A stretch of DNA of 64,000 nt from Acidipila rosea (GTDB lineage: Bacteria; Acidobacteriota; Terriglobia; Terriglobales; Acidobacteriaceae), in NCBI RefSeq assembly GCF_004339725.1, contig NZ_SMGK01000002.1:1083138-1147137 (forward strand), written 5' to 3'. The notes below the pieces were generated by a model, which had not been told where the DNA came from, ran no database searches, and was given only the letters and a program-made list of their open reading frames with translations. Shown piece by piece: positions 7,392-15,957 of this stretch. Made by a program: the position numbers and the translations under genes. Positions within the stretch are counted from its first letter, which is position 1. Every line of letters starts with the position of its first letter.

Positions 7392-8088
7392 AACCTTTGT
7401 CACCACCGCAGCAGCCGGCATCTCCGCCCTCGGAACACTCGGTGCGATGACGCCCGGCGCAGACGCGCAGCTCGTCTACACCACATCGGACTGGAAGGTT
7501 TCCGATTTCGACAAGGTCGTCAAGGCTCCAGCGCGAGTGAAACAGGTGTATGACGTCATTCCGATCGGCGAGGGCAAGTTTCTGAATAACATCAAGAATT
7601 CGCTGAACGGCCTGCACTTCGGATTCGGAGTTCCAGTGGACCAGATCAAGATAGTGGCAGCGCTCCACGGGCCGACGAACATGCTCAACTATGACGACTA
7701 CATCTGGAACAAATACAAGATCGGTGCATGGTTAAAAGTGACCGATCCCGCCACCGGCGAGCCTGCCGTCAAGAATCCCTTCTACGCCAGCAAAGCCGGA
7801 CCGGAGCTGCACTACTCCTCCCAGGACCCTGACAGTCACGATTCGATTTATCAGGACACGAGCATCCAGGCACTGCAGCACCGCGGCGTAAAGTTTTTGA
7901 GCTGCCACACTGCAACCGAAGAACAGGCACGCGCACTGGTCAAGCACAACAACCTCACCGAGCAGCCCGAGCAGATCGTCAAGGATATGCTGGCGCACAC
8001 GATTCCCGATGTATTGGTCGTTGCCTCAATGGTCGCGGCGATAGCGCTGCTGCAGGCTGAAGGCCGGTACACCTACATCACCGTTTAA
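7369..8088 (+). CDS. Tat-exported DsrE-like protein
   Basis: A 239-residue protein with a twin-arginine signal (SRRTF near residue 6, a hydrophobic stretch, cleavage near ADA-Q), so it is folded in the cytoplasm and exported. The mature part resembles the DsrE/DsrF fold used in sulfur transfer. A single cysteine, Cys179 in FLSCHTATEEQARAL, lies where DsrE-type proteins can carry a reactive cysteine. AGGAGAG precedes the start; ATG 7369 or the adjacent ATG 7372 (better spaced) are both possible. Placement between an oxidase and a TsdA-like cytochrome points to sulfur chemistry in the periplasm. That role is inference. Confidence 0.82.
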   Translation: MMKSVSRRTFVTTAAAGISALGTLGAMTPGADAQLVYTTSDWKVSDFDKVVKAPARVKQVYDVIPIGEGKFLNNIKNSLNGLHFGFGVPVDQIKIVAALHGPTNMLNYDDYIWNKYKIGAWLKVTDPATGEPAVKNPFYASKAGPELHYSSQDPDSHDSIYQDTSIQALQHRGVKFLSCHTATEEQARALVKHNNLTEQPEQIVKDMLAHTIPDVLVVASMVAAIALLQAEGRYTYITV

Positions 8089-8118
8089 GCCGCATCGCAC
8101 GCGGGAAGGAAAGAAAGA

Positions 8119-9078
8119 ATGAAGTTGAAAAAGCTGTTGATCCCCCTGCTTGGAGCTACTCTCATGAGCCCACTTTATTCGCAGAACAAGCTCCAGGCCA
8201 CCCCGCCCTGGAGCAAGGGCGCGAACAATCCGGCCGCCAGCAAAGGGTATGAGTTTCAAGTACCGGATGTAGACAACGTCCCAGATCTACACGGTAATCC
8301 AGCGGATGCGAGGCTGGTGCTCTTCATCGGCGGCAACCAGTTCTTCGTGCTTCCGCAGCTGGTAGAGGGCTTTGTAAAGCTCCATCCGGAACTCGCGGGC
8401 CACATCTATTACGAGACGCTGCCTCCGGGTATTCTTCGCAGGCAGATTGCTGCGAACGACACGCTCACGCTGGGCAACCTAACTCTACAGGTGAGGCCCG
8501 ACGTCTACGAAGCAGGAGCGCGAGTGCTCCACGCGATGGAGCAGCAGAAGCAGGTCAGGAATGTGACCGAGTACGCAACCAACACGCTCGAGATCATGGT
8601 TCCGGCCGATAATCCCAAACACATTACCTCGCTCAATGATCTGGCGCGGCCTGATCTGAGGCTATCGATGCCGAATCCGCAGTGGGAGGGCGTTGCCAAC
8701 CAGATTGCTGCTGCTCTTCGCAAAGCGGGAGGCGATGCGCTCTATCAGCAGGTCTACCAGGCGAAGGTGGAAAGCGGGAGCACGGTGCTTACCGAGATTC
8801 ACCATCGTCAAACGCCGATGCGAATTATGCAGGGCAAAGCGGATGCAGGCGTCACCTGGGCCTCTGAGGTGCAATTTCAGAAAAAGATCGGCAACCCTAT
8901 CACCGGCGTCGAGATTCCCGACAGCCAGAACAGCACTGCAATCTACGCGGGGGGAGTAATGGTCGACGCGCCCCACCCGCAGGCCGCCGAGCAATGGCTG
9001 GCATACCTGAAAACTCCCGAGGCGCAGGGGATCTACCACCAGTTCGGCTTCAGATCGATCGAAGCCGGGACGAAGTAA
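8119..9078 (+). CDS. Orphan ModA-like periplasmic binding protein
   Basis: A 319-residue secreted protein with a Sec signal peptide (residues 1-21). The rest matches type 2 periplasmic binding proteins of the molybdate/tungstate/sulfate type, with NTLEIMVPADNPKHITSLND and the hinge-side MQGKADAGVTWASEVQFQ stretch. No permease or ATPase for uptake is nearby, so it is an orphan. It may carry an oxyanion or a small ligand to the neighbouring redox proteins, or act as a sensor. The ligand is unknown. Its stop is followed directly by the next start (TAA-ATG). Confidence 0.85.
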   Translation: MKLKKLLIPLLGATLMSPLYSQNKLQATPPWSKGANNPAASKGYEFQVPDVDNVPDLHGNPADARLVLFIGGNQFFVLPQLVEGFVKLHPELAGHIYYETLPPGILRRQIAANDTLTLGNLTLQVRPDVYEAGARVLHAMEQQKQVRNVTEYATNTLEIMVPADNPKHITSLNDLARPDLRLSMPNPQWEGVANQIAAALRKAGGDALYQQVYQAKVESGSTVLTEIHHRQTPMRIMQGKADAGVTWASEVQFQKKIGNPITGVEIPDSQNSTAIYAGGVMVDAPHPQAAEQWLAYLKTPEAQGIYHQFGFRSIEAGTK

Positions 9079-9891
9079 ATGGAGCGCATGATGCAGTCTG
9101 GCAACTACAGAAGAGTGAGCGTCTGCACTACGTTGTTGGTGCTGCTCGGAGTAGTTGCAGGCTGTTCCGGCCCGCAGCCTGAAACGCTGCCGCCACCCAG
9201 CGGCAACCAGTCACACTATCAGGCAATGGAGATGCCCTCAGGAAGCGCGGGGCAACAGATACGACTTGGCAAACTCATCTTCGATGAGACGCCGAAGTAT
9301 GCGAGCGCCTATGTCGGCAATCGACTCTCCTGCAGCGATTGCCATGTCCAGAGCGGAACGGCAGCCTATGCTGCACCCATGATCGACATGGCGAACATCT
9401 TCCCCATGTACAACAAGCGCGCGGGACGCGTGATCTCAATGCAGGAGCGCTTCCAGGAGTGCTTCGTGCGCAGCGAAAACGGACGCCCGCTGCCGATGGA
9501 CAGCCGGGAGATGAAGGCGCTCACCGCCTACGTTGACTGGCTTTCGCGGAATGGAGTCAAGGGCAAGCCTTACAAAGGCCGCGGCTTCGTCAAGGTATCG
9601 GAACTAACTGGCGATCCGGTAAAAGGAAAAACTGTCTACGCAACCCAGTGCGCCGGCTGCCATGGAGTGGATGGTGCAGGCGTTCCTCCGGTGCTGCCGC
9701 CTGTGTGGGGGCCGGGGTCCTACAACGATGGTGCGGGCATGAATAATCCGCAGAAGACAGCCGCCTTCCTGCTCCACAACATGCCGCAGAACCATCCGGG
9801 TACACTGACAGCGCAAGACGCTTTTGACGTTGCGGCATTCCTGCACACAATGCCTCGGCCCAGGTTTAACCCGGCGTATAAGAGCTACTAA
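9079..9891 (+). CDS. TsdA-like diheme cytochrome c lipoprotein
   Basis: A 270-residue exported cytochrome with a lipobox ending at Cys29 (VVAGC) and two c-heme motifs, CSDCH (85-89) and CAGCH (191-195). Between them, NIFPMYNKRAGRV and ECFVRSENGRPLP match thiosulfate dehydrogenase/tetrathionate reductase TsdA. Cys128 lies 39 residues after the first heme histidine, close to the distance of the axial cysteine that marks the TsdA active-site heme. It probably moves electrons between thiosulfate (or another sulfur compound) and the respiratory chain on the outer face of a membrane. A second ATG at 9088 is possible. The stop overlaps the convergent TPR gene by three bases. Confidence 0.85.
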   Translation: MERMMQSGNYRRVSVCTTLLVLLGVVAGCSGPQPETLPPPSGNQSHYQAMEMPSGSAGQQIRLGKLIFDETPKYASAYVGNRLSCSDCHVQSGTAAYAAPMIDMANIFPMYNKRAGRVISMQERFQECFVRSENGRPLPMDSREMKALTAYVDWLSRNGVKGKPYKGRGFVKVSELTGDPVKGKTVYATQCAGCHGVDGAGVPPVLPPVWGPGSYNDGAGMNNPQKTAAFLLHNMPQNHPGTLTAQDAFDVAAFLHTMPRPRFNPAYKSY

Positions 9892-11762
9892 GGATTCTGC
9901 TTCTTTAGCTTGACGAGATCATTTTTCGCCTGCTCATCCGACGGATTGAGTTTCGCAGCCATCGTGAGCTCTTCCACGGCTTTCGGCTGATCCTTTTTGA
10001 GTAGGTAGGCTTCACCCAATGCACGATGGATATCGGCGACAGAGGGATCTTTCTTTTCGAGCTGAAGCAATCTCGCAATCCCTTCGTCCACTTTTCCCGT
10101 CTTCACGAGCGAAGCGGCGTACACATAAGCCAGCTGCGCCACGCCATCGGCCTGCGGGTCGATCTGCTGCAGAGTCGCAACCGTCTGGGCGTAATCGCCT
10201 GCCATAAACTGGCTGACTCCCAGAGCGGATCGGATGCCTTTGTCCGCAGGATGAGCGACAAGATAACGCGTGAGTGGACCGACCGCCTCGGCATATTGTC
10301 CGGCAGAGAACGCTGCGCGGCCCCAGTTGTAGTCGAGTCCTTCAAGCGAGGGGCTCCACTCGGCGGCACGCTTGAAGTCGGTAAGCGCACCAGCATAATC
10401 CTTCTCACTCGCTGCGATAGCTCCAAGGTTGTTATAGCTGTCTGCAACGGCTGGTGTGAGCTGCTTCTCGTATGCATCCACCTTCTGCGCGGCTGCTGCA
10501 TCTTCACTGTCTGCAGGAGCAGCAGGCCGCATCTGCGCTGGTCCATTTCCCCCGGCTGCCTGATCCGGTTTCGAGAGATACTCCGAGAGCCGGTTCTGGT
10601 CGCGCGAGAGCCCCTGCTGGGTGAGCGCCTTCGCCGCCTGCATCTCCGTATGCGCCTCATCTGGGTGACCCGACTGCATCAGCAGCCGCCCCAGGAGGAA
10701 GTGGGCCTTCTGCACCTGGTAGCGATTGCGTGAAGGGTCCGTGGTATATCGTATGGCCGAACGAAGAGCTGGCTCTGCATCTACCGGGCGATTCATATCG
10801 GTATAGAGCTGGCCAAGGTAGAGATACGCATCAGGATTGTGCGGGTTGAGTGCGATGGCGCGCTTCAGATACGTTTCTGCTTCGCCGTACTTATGCTGCT
10901 TCTCTGCCACATGTCCGAGCGCGGCATAGGTCAGATAATCATTCGGCGAAACAGTCAGCTCCTGCTTCAACTCGGCGACAGCATCTTCCACCTTGTTATC
11001 TTCCGGGCTGGAAAGATAGGCAGCCGCAAGGGAATAGTGCGCGCCGGGCAGCCTTGGATTCTCGGCGATGGCCTGCTTGAATTCAGCAACAGCGTTCGCC
11101 TGAAAATCTGACTGGCCATAGGCCTGACCGAACTCCATGTGAAGTGCAGCGGTATCCCCGAACGAGGCCTGCATCTCGGAAAAGACTTTAGCGGCGCACT
11201 TCTGGTCTTCAAGATCCAGGCAGGCGACAGCCAGGGTATATCCGTTTTCGAAATCGGGATTGAGCGCCACTGCGGACTCGAGTTGCTCCCTTGCTTCCTG
11301 GTCTTTGTTCATCTTCAGCAAGGTGCGGCCGAGGATGAGATGAGCTTTGGCGACGGCCTTGTTGTCGTTCGCGTAATCGTGGAGAACGCCCTCGGACAAG
11401 GACTTGGCGCGGGCATAATCGCCGTAAGAGAGCGCAGCCTGGGCATACTCGATGCGAAGCGCAGGCGAATTGGGCGCCAGCCTCAAAGCCTCATCGAAGA
11501 GCGGCGCAGCCTTGTTGTAGTCGTCCAGCCGTGCTCGTCCGAGGGCAAGCTCAAAGAGAGCATCGGCAATGAAGAGGCGGTACTGACGGGCGGCCTGCGC
11601 CATGTTGCCGGCCTGCTGGTAGTGCTGAGCTGCATCGTAATGCTTCTGCAACACGGACTGCGCTGCATCCACCGGGCGGTTGAGCTGCTGCGCTTCAACA
11701 AAAAGCGGGCCAGCGGCAAGGGCGGCGAGAACGACTGCGGAGATTCGTACGGATGGCTTCAT
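9888..11762 (-). CDS. Secreted TPR-repeat protein
   Basis: A 624-residue protein with a Sec signal peptide (residues 1-23, ending VEAQQ). It is otherwise almost all tetratricopeptide repeats, about ten or more, broken by an alanine/proline-rich linker near residue 420. TPRs form scaffolds for protein contact, here in the periplasm or outer membrane. It lies 154 bases downstream of the Oar-like receptor on the same strand, an arrangement I associate with Acidobacteria, which suggests a joint role at the outer membrane. Two hairpins between them would reduce read-through. The ATG chosen is directly before the signal peptide; the frame is open further upstream but there codes for nothing recognisable. 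Confidence 0.88.
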   Translation of the reverse strand: MKPSVRISAVVLAALAAGPLFVEAQQLNRPVDAAQSVLQKHYDAAQHYQQAGNMAQAARQYRLFIADALFELALGRARLDDYNKAAPLFDEALRLAPNSPALRIEYAQAALSYGDYARAKSLSEGVLHDYANDNKAVAKAHLILGRTLLKMNKDQEAREQLESAVALNPDFENGYTLAVACLDLEDQKCAAKVFSEMQASFGDTAALHMEFGQAYGQSDFQANAVAEFKQAIAENPRLPGAHYSLAAAYLSSPEDNKVEDAVAELKQELTVSPNDYLTYAALGHVAEKQHKYGEAETYLKRAIALNPHNPDAYLYLGQLYTDMNRPVDAEPALRSAIRYTTDPSRNRYQVQKAHFLLGRLLMQSGHPDEAHTEMQAAKALTQQGLSRDQNRLSEYLSKPDQAAGGNGPAQMRPAAPADSEDAAAAQKVDAYEKQLTPAVADSYNNLGAIAASEKDYAGALTDFKRAAEWSPSLEGLDYNWGRAAFSAGQYAEAVGPLTRYLVAHPADKGIRSALGVSQFMAGDYAQTVATLQQIDPQADGVAQLAYVYAASLVKTGKVDEGIARLLQLEKKDPSVADIHRALGEAYLLKKDQPKAVEELTMAAKLNPSDEQAKNDLVKLKKQNP

Positions 11763-11824
11763 TCGGTAGCTTCTGCGGAACTGAGGGGCTAAGTCGAAGC
11801 ATATCTGCTCCGGATTAGAAAAAG

Positions 11825-11868
11825 AAACCGGGTGTGCGGGCTGAGATGCTGCCATGCACACCCGGTTT
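11825..11868 (-). terminator. Intrinsic terminator after the Oar-like receptor
   Basis: A 13-bp perfect stem, AAACCGGGTGTGC (11825-11837) with GCACACCCGGTTT (11856-11868), has an 18-base loop. On the minus strand it is followed by CTTTTTCTAATCC, a usable U-tract. It would end most receptor transcripts before the TPR gene. Confidence 0.8.
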
Positions 11869-11875
11869 TGAAGAT

Positions 11876-11904
11876 GCGGGAAGTCTGGATAGGAGACTTC
11901 CCGC
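11876..11904 (-). terminator. Second hairpin after the Oar-like receptor
   Basis: An 11-bp perfect stem, GCGGGAAGTCT (11876-11886) with AGACTTCCCGC (11894-11904), has a 7-base loop. It lies 12 bases after the receptor stop and just before the U-tract terminator. Without its own U-run, it more likely protects the 3' end of the mRNA. Confidence 0.6.
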
Positions 11905-11916
11905 TGCCGAGCGGAA

Positions 11917-14900
11917 CTAGAACAGGTATTTGATCGCCAGTTCAAGCACGCGCTGGTTGGGATTACCCGACTTGGTGTCGAGGACGCCGAACTGGTTCGG
12001 ATCGCCCTTCGGGTACTGACTTGCACTCGGCGTGAAGGCATTGGAGCCGTAGACCGTGTTGTAGTGCAAGGTCAGCTGGCTGCCGCCGCTGTACTGCGGC
12101 AGCGGGTGATTGATGAAGTTGAAGGCCGAGAGGCGGAACTGCACTGCCTGATCGCCGACAACATGGAAGGACTTGTAGAGCGCCATATCGCTGTCGAAGT
12201 ACGAAGCGCTGGTGTAGGAGTAGTTTCTCGGACCATAGGTGCCAATCGGTGGCGGGGTGAAGCAGGAGTACTTGATCCGCTGATTGGAGCCTGTTCCTGA
12301 GCCGGGGTTGCATGTTACGAGCGGCTGAATCGTGATTGGCTCGTTCGTACCATAGTAGGTTGCCTGGCTGAGTCCGGTGCCTACTCCGGCAGGGCGATTG
12401 CCGGTGTACTGCAGAGTCATGCCAAAGTTCGCGTTGTTCAGCGCCTGGATGTTTCCGCCGGCCTGCCAGGTGGTGATGTTGGAGATCGTCCAGCCATTGG
12501 CTGCGCCGCGAACGAGCTTCATATCACCGTGGTAGACGTTCAGGAAGGTGTAGGAACCGGAAAGGTTGACAACATGGGCGCGGCTATAGGGGCTGACGCC
12601 ATAGTTATCGCGGATGTTGAACGGGTTTTCGTTCAGCGAGGTTGAGAGCGTCTTCGACCAGGTATAGTTCGCATCGAAGTTCGCGACCGTGCCTCTCTTG
12701 ACCCAGCTGATCTGCAGGCCGTTGTAGTTGGAATAACCCGCTGTGCTGAGAACGTCGACGGTATTGTCGCCGTACTCCAGACCATAGGGGCGGTAATCAG
12801 CTGTCTTGTTGCCGGAGGAAGTTACATTCTCCGGATTGGCGGCAGTGACACCGGTGATCGGATCCGGCTTGAAGAATGCTCCAACCGGGATCTTATTGAC
12901 GTTTGTATATTCCGGGAAACCGCCGCCGGAGAGGGCCTCGCCACCCACGGGCAGGTTTTCGCTGTCGTTGCCAACGTAGGCCACTTCAAGCAGTGTCTGC
13001 CAGGGCAGCTGCTGCGAGATCGTCATGTTCCACGAGGTGGTCATCGGAATCTGGAAGTTGGTTGCATCCAGGGCATTGACTGCGCCATTGCAGCATGTCT
13101 TCTGCACGGCAGTTGGAGCGGTGATCTGGCTCAACTGATTGAGGAAGACACTGGAGCTTCCCGGCAGGCTGTAACCGAGAATTCCCTGTGCGGTGGTCAG
13201 AGCACCGGTGTAGTCGTTGTACTGGTCAGAGAAGCGGTAGATGCCCCAGCCGCCGCGAACCATGGTCCTGCCGGTACCAAATACGTCGTAAGAGATACCG
13301 AAGCGGGGATCGAGATATGCGAAGCGGTCAGGCATACCGCTGTTGGGAATTCCAGGGTCGTTGCCGTGGTAGTAGATGCCGGGGTTGAGCTTGCCAGCCG
13401 CGAAGTCGGAAGTGACCCGATCCGGAAGGAAGACAGCCATACCGTTCTTGTTGCGGTCATACCAGTGGCCCTGGTGATCGATACGAACACCAAGTTCAAC
13501 CGTGAGGTGATTGCTGGCTTTCCAGAGATCGTCTACATAACCGGCGAAGATCTGGTAGGCCATATTGCTTACAGGTGAGGAGTTCTGTTCCGAGTAGCTC
13601 GTCGAGAGACCCATCACGAAGTTGGCGGTGGGGTTGTTCGGCGAACCGACGCTCTGGCCGGTGATGATGTTGGGCGTGAGCGTTCCACCGAAGCTGAAGC
13701 TGTTGAAGCTGCCATTCTTGGAAGTGCCGGCACCCTGAATATTGCCGACGTTTTCAGTAAACGCACCAATCTTGATGGTGTGAGCGCCCCAGACCTTGGT
13801 CAGGTTATCAGCGAAGGCGGGCATTTCCTTACGTACCAGGTAGGTGCCGTTGCCATTCTCGAAGATATCCTGCTGTGAGAAGTCAGGGAAGGTTTCAAAA
13901 CCACCCGTGTTATACGACGGGATCAGCTTCGAACCGGCGTTGAACACCGTGCCGTAGTTTGGGTAACCGAGGGTCGAGCGATACGCGCCTGCCGGATCGG
14001 AAGGACCAACCGGGAAGTTGCCAAAGCCCCAGCTGGCAATCAGCTCGTTGGTAAGCGTCGGAGTGAAGGTGTGGATGAAGTGACCGGAGATCGCCTTCGT
14101 ATATGAAGTGCTATAGAGGCCGCCCCCGGGGTAGGGAATAGAATTGCCCGGCGTCCAGTAGATATGTGCGCCGTTGCCCTGGGATAGCTGCTTGTCATAG
14201 CCCTGCTGGTAGGAAACGTAGAACTTGGTCTGATCGCTGAGGTTGTAATCGACACGTGCACGATAGATCCAGCCATCGTGAATACCGGGGATGATCTGGA
14301 AGTAGTTGAAATTACCGGGCGTGGTTGCCGGGTTGGCATTTGCTGTCGGCCAGAAGGCGGACAGAGCCTTTGAGCCTGGATCGATAAACTGCGCTGGAAT
14401 GATGCCGGCAGGGCGATTTCCCTGGCCGACCACACTGCCGTCGGGCAGCACGGTACCGGTCAAATCATTACAACCGTTCGTCTGGGTTGAGTTGATGTTT
14501 CCTGCGCCAAGGCAGAACGCCGAGTTGGCGGAGGTTGGGGTGAAATTACCCGCCATCATATCCGGGGTGGGAATAAACGAGGACAGCGAGTTGGAGTTGC
14601 CGGTGTTCTGGAGGAAGCGCTCGTAGCCGAACCAGAAGAGCAGCTTGTCCTTCGTCTTCGGAACCGGGCCTCCGATGTTGCCGCCCGGATAGTAGTAATG
14701 AGCCGAGCCCTTGGCGATGCCCTGGTGATTGCTGACCCAGTCATTCGCGTTTAAGACATCGTTGCGGGCATAGAAGTAGCCCTCGCCATGATACTTCGTC
14801 GATCCCGACTTGCTGATAGAGCTGATAACTACCGGGCCGTAAGGAGCATCTGCCCCGAAGTTCGAGGTCTGGACACTGACTTCCTGCGTCATGTCGGGGT

Positions 14901-15666
14901 TCATAACCGCAATCGAGTTGCAATTGCAGCCTGGATCGTCAACATCGACACCGTCAGCGAGCTGGCTGGTGCCACCGCGGTTAGGAGCGCCATTGGCAAC
15001 GAGTCCGTTGCCCACTGCGCTGCCCGCCGCACCCACCTGCGTAAAGTTGAACGCAGGGCCGTTGCTAAGTCCGTTCGGGCTGGTCGTAACACCCGGCAGA
15101 ACCTTTAGGAGTTCCGAAAGATCGCGGCTTCCGAGAGCGAGGTTTTCAATGTCCTTCGAGTCGAGGATGGCTGCGCGCTGGCCACTGTCGAGGGGCACGA
15201 TCTGCGTGTTCTCCTGAACAGTAACCGTCTCGCTTGCGCTGCCTATGTCGAGCGTCGAGGGGGTAAGCCTGCGGATATCACCGGCGTCCAGGGTGATGCC
15301 GCCCTGCTGGAAGCCTTTAAAGCCCTTGGCCGTGATGTTGATGGTGTAGGTGCCTGGCAAAATGGCCGGCAGAGTGAATGTACCCGTATCGTTGCTGACG
15401 GTGGAGCGGCGCTCGTGAGTTGCATTGTTTTCGAGCACGACATTCGCATTCGGAATGACGCTTCCGGACGAGTCCACGACTGAACCGGAAAGAACCGCGG
15501 ATGTTTGTGCTTGGATTGCGGGCGTCCAGAAGAGCAGTGCGGCGAGGGCGAAAAACGCCATCGCATACCAGCTCCGTTTGGCAACGATGGACGATTCGCC
15601 ATGGTTGCGTGTGGAAAGCGGCCAATTCAAGACAGAATTCTGCCGCCGTTTCCTTGTACCTGCCAT
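11917..15666 (-). CDS. Oar-like TonB-dependent outer membrane receptor
   Basis: A 1249-residue outer membrane protein. The order is an N-terminal region with a hydrophobic signal (about residues 32-53, ending AIQAQ), a carboxypeptidase-regulatory-like beta domain (about 57-140, LSGSVVDSSGSVIPNANV), a plug-like region (about 150-290, with DLSELLKVLPGV), then a long beta-barrel ending in the C-terminal phenylalanine of outer membrane proteins (LAIKYLF). Such Oar/CarboxypepD_reg receptors are hugely expanded in Acidobacteria and import large ligands, probably oligosaccharides, peptides or siderophores. GAGGAGG precedes the ATG by five bases. A TTGACA promoter lies about 150 bases upstream. The ligand is unknown. 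Confidence 0.92.
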   Translation of the reverse strand: MAGTRKRRQNSVLNWPLSTRNHGESSIVAKRSWYAMAFFALAALLFWTPAIQAQTSAVLSGSVVDSSGSVIPNANVVLENNATHERRSTVSNDTGTFTLPAILPGTYTINITAKGFKGFQQGGITLDAGDIRRLTPSTLDIGSASETVTVQENTQIVPLDSGQRAAILDSKDIENLALGSRDLSELLKVLPGVTTSPNGLSNGPAFNFTQVGAAGSAVGNGLVANGAPNRGGTSQLADGVDVDDPGCNCNSIAVMNPDMTQEVSVQTSNFGADAPYGPVVISSISKSGSTKYHGEGYFYARNDVLNANDWVSNHQGIAKGSAHYYYPGGNIGGPVPKTKDKLLFWFGYERFLQNTGNSNSLSSFIPTPDMMAGNFTPTSANSAFCLGAGNINSTQTNGCNDLTGTVLPDGSVVGQGNRPAGIIPAQFIDPGSKALSAFWPTANANPATTPGNFNYFQIIPGIHDGWIYRARVDYNLSDQTKFYVSYQQGYDKQLSQGNGAHIYWTPGNSIPYPGGGLYSTSYTKAISGHFIHTFTPTLTNELIASWGFGNFPVGPSDPAGAYRSTLGYPNYGTVFNAGSKLIPSYNTGGFETFPDFSQQDIFENGNGTYLVRKEMPAFADNLTKVWGAHTIKIGAFTENVGNIQGAGTSKNGSFNSFSFGGTLTPNIITGQSVGSPNNPTANFVMGLSTSYSEQNSSPVSNMAYQIFAGYVDDLWKASNHLTVELGVRIDHQGHWYDRNKNGMAVFLPDRVTSDFAAGKLNPGIYYHGNDPGIPNSGMPDRFAYLDPRFGISYDVFGTGRTMVRGGWGIYRFSDQYNDYTGALTTAQGILGYSLPGSSSVFLNQLSQITAPTAVQKTCCNGAVNALDATNFQIPMTTSWNMTISQQLPWQTLLEVAYVGNDSENLPVGGEALSGGGFPEYTNVNKIPVGAFFKPDPITGVTAANPENVTSSGNKTADYRPYGLEYGDNTVDVLSTAGYSNYNGLQISWVKRGTVANFDANYTWSKTLSTSLNENPFNIRDNYGVSPYSRAHVVNLSGSYTFLNVYHGDMKLVRGAANGWTISNITTWQAGGNIQALNNANFGMTLQYTGNRPAGVGTGLSQATYYGTNEPITIQPLVTCNPGSGTGSNQRIKYSCFTPPPIGTYGPRNYSYTSASYFDSDMALYKSFHVVGDQAVQFRLSAFNFINHPLPQYSGGSQLTLHYNTVYGSNAFTPSASQYPKGDPNQFGVLDTKSGNPNQRVLELAIKYLF

Positions 15667-15812
15667 ACAGCCTCCTCAAAAGTGCTCAACCACGCGCTGA
15701 ACTTCTTCATCCAGCTATTTAGAAACAATCCTTGCCCGTTGCAGCCTGCCACGGGTCGCATGTGCAGCAAATTGATTTTCTAGGACAGCTAAATCGTTTC
15801 AACGCGAAAAGA

Positions 15813-15842
15813 TAGATATCGTACCGGCATGACAACTGTCAA
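15813..15842 (-). promoter_or_regulatory. Probable sigma-70 promoter of the Oar-like receptor
   Basis: On the minus strand, TTGACA (15842-15837) is followed 18 bases later by TATCTA (15818-15813), a consensus -35 and a fair -10. It lies about 150 bases before the receptor ATG and leaves a long 5' leader. No other start site is evident in the 15667-15957 spacer. Confidence 0.55.
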
Positions 15843-15957
15843 CCTTTTTTAAATTGCTGCAGAAAAAACAGGGGAATGCCGGTCTCCGGATGGAGGAAGT
15901 TGTCTTTTTCAGAGCTAAACGGTTTTACAAGGTTCTAATTTTTAAGAGGAGGAGGTA

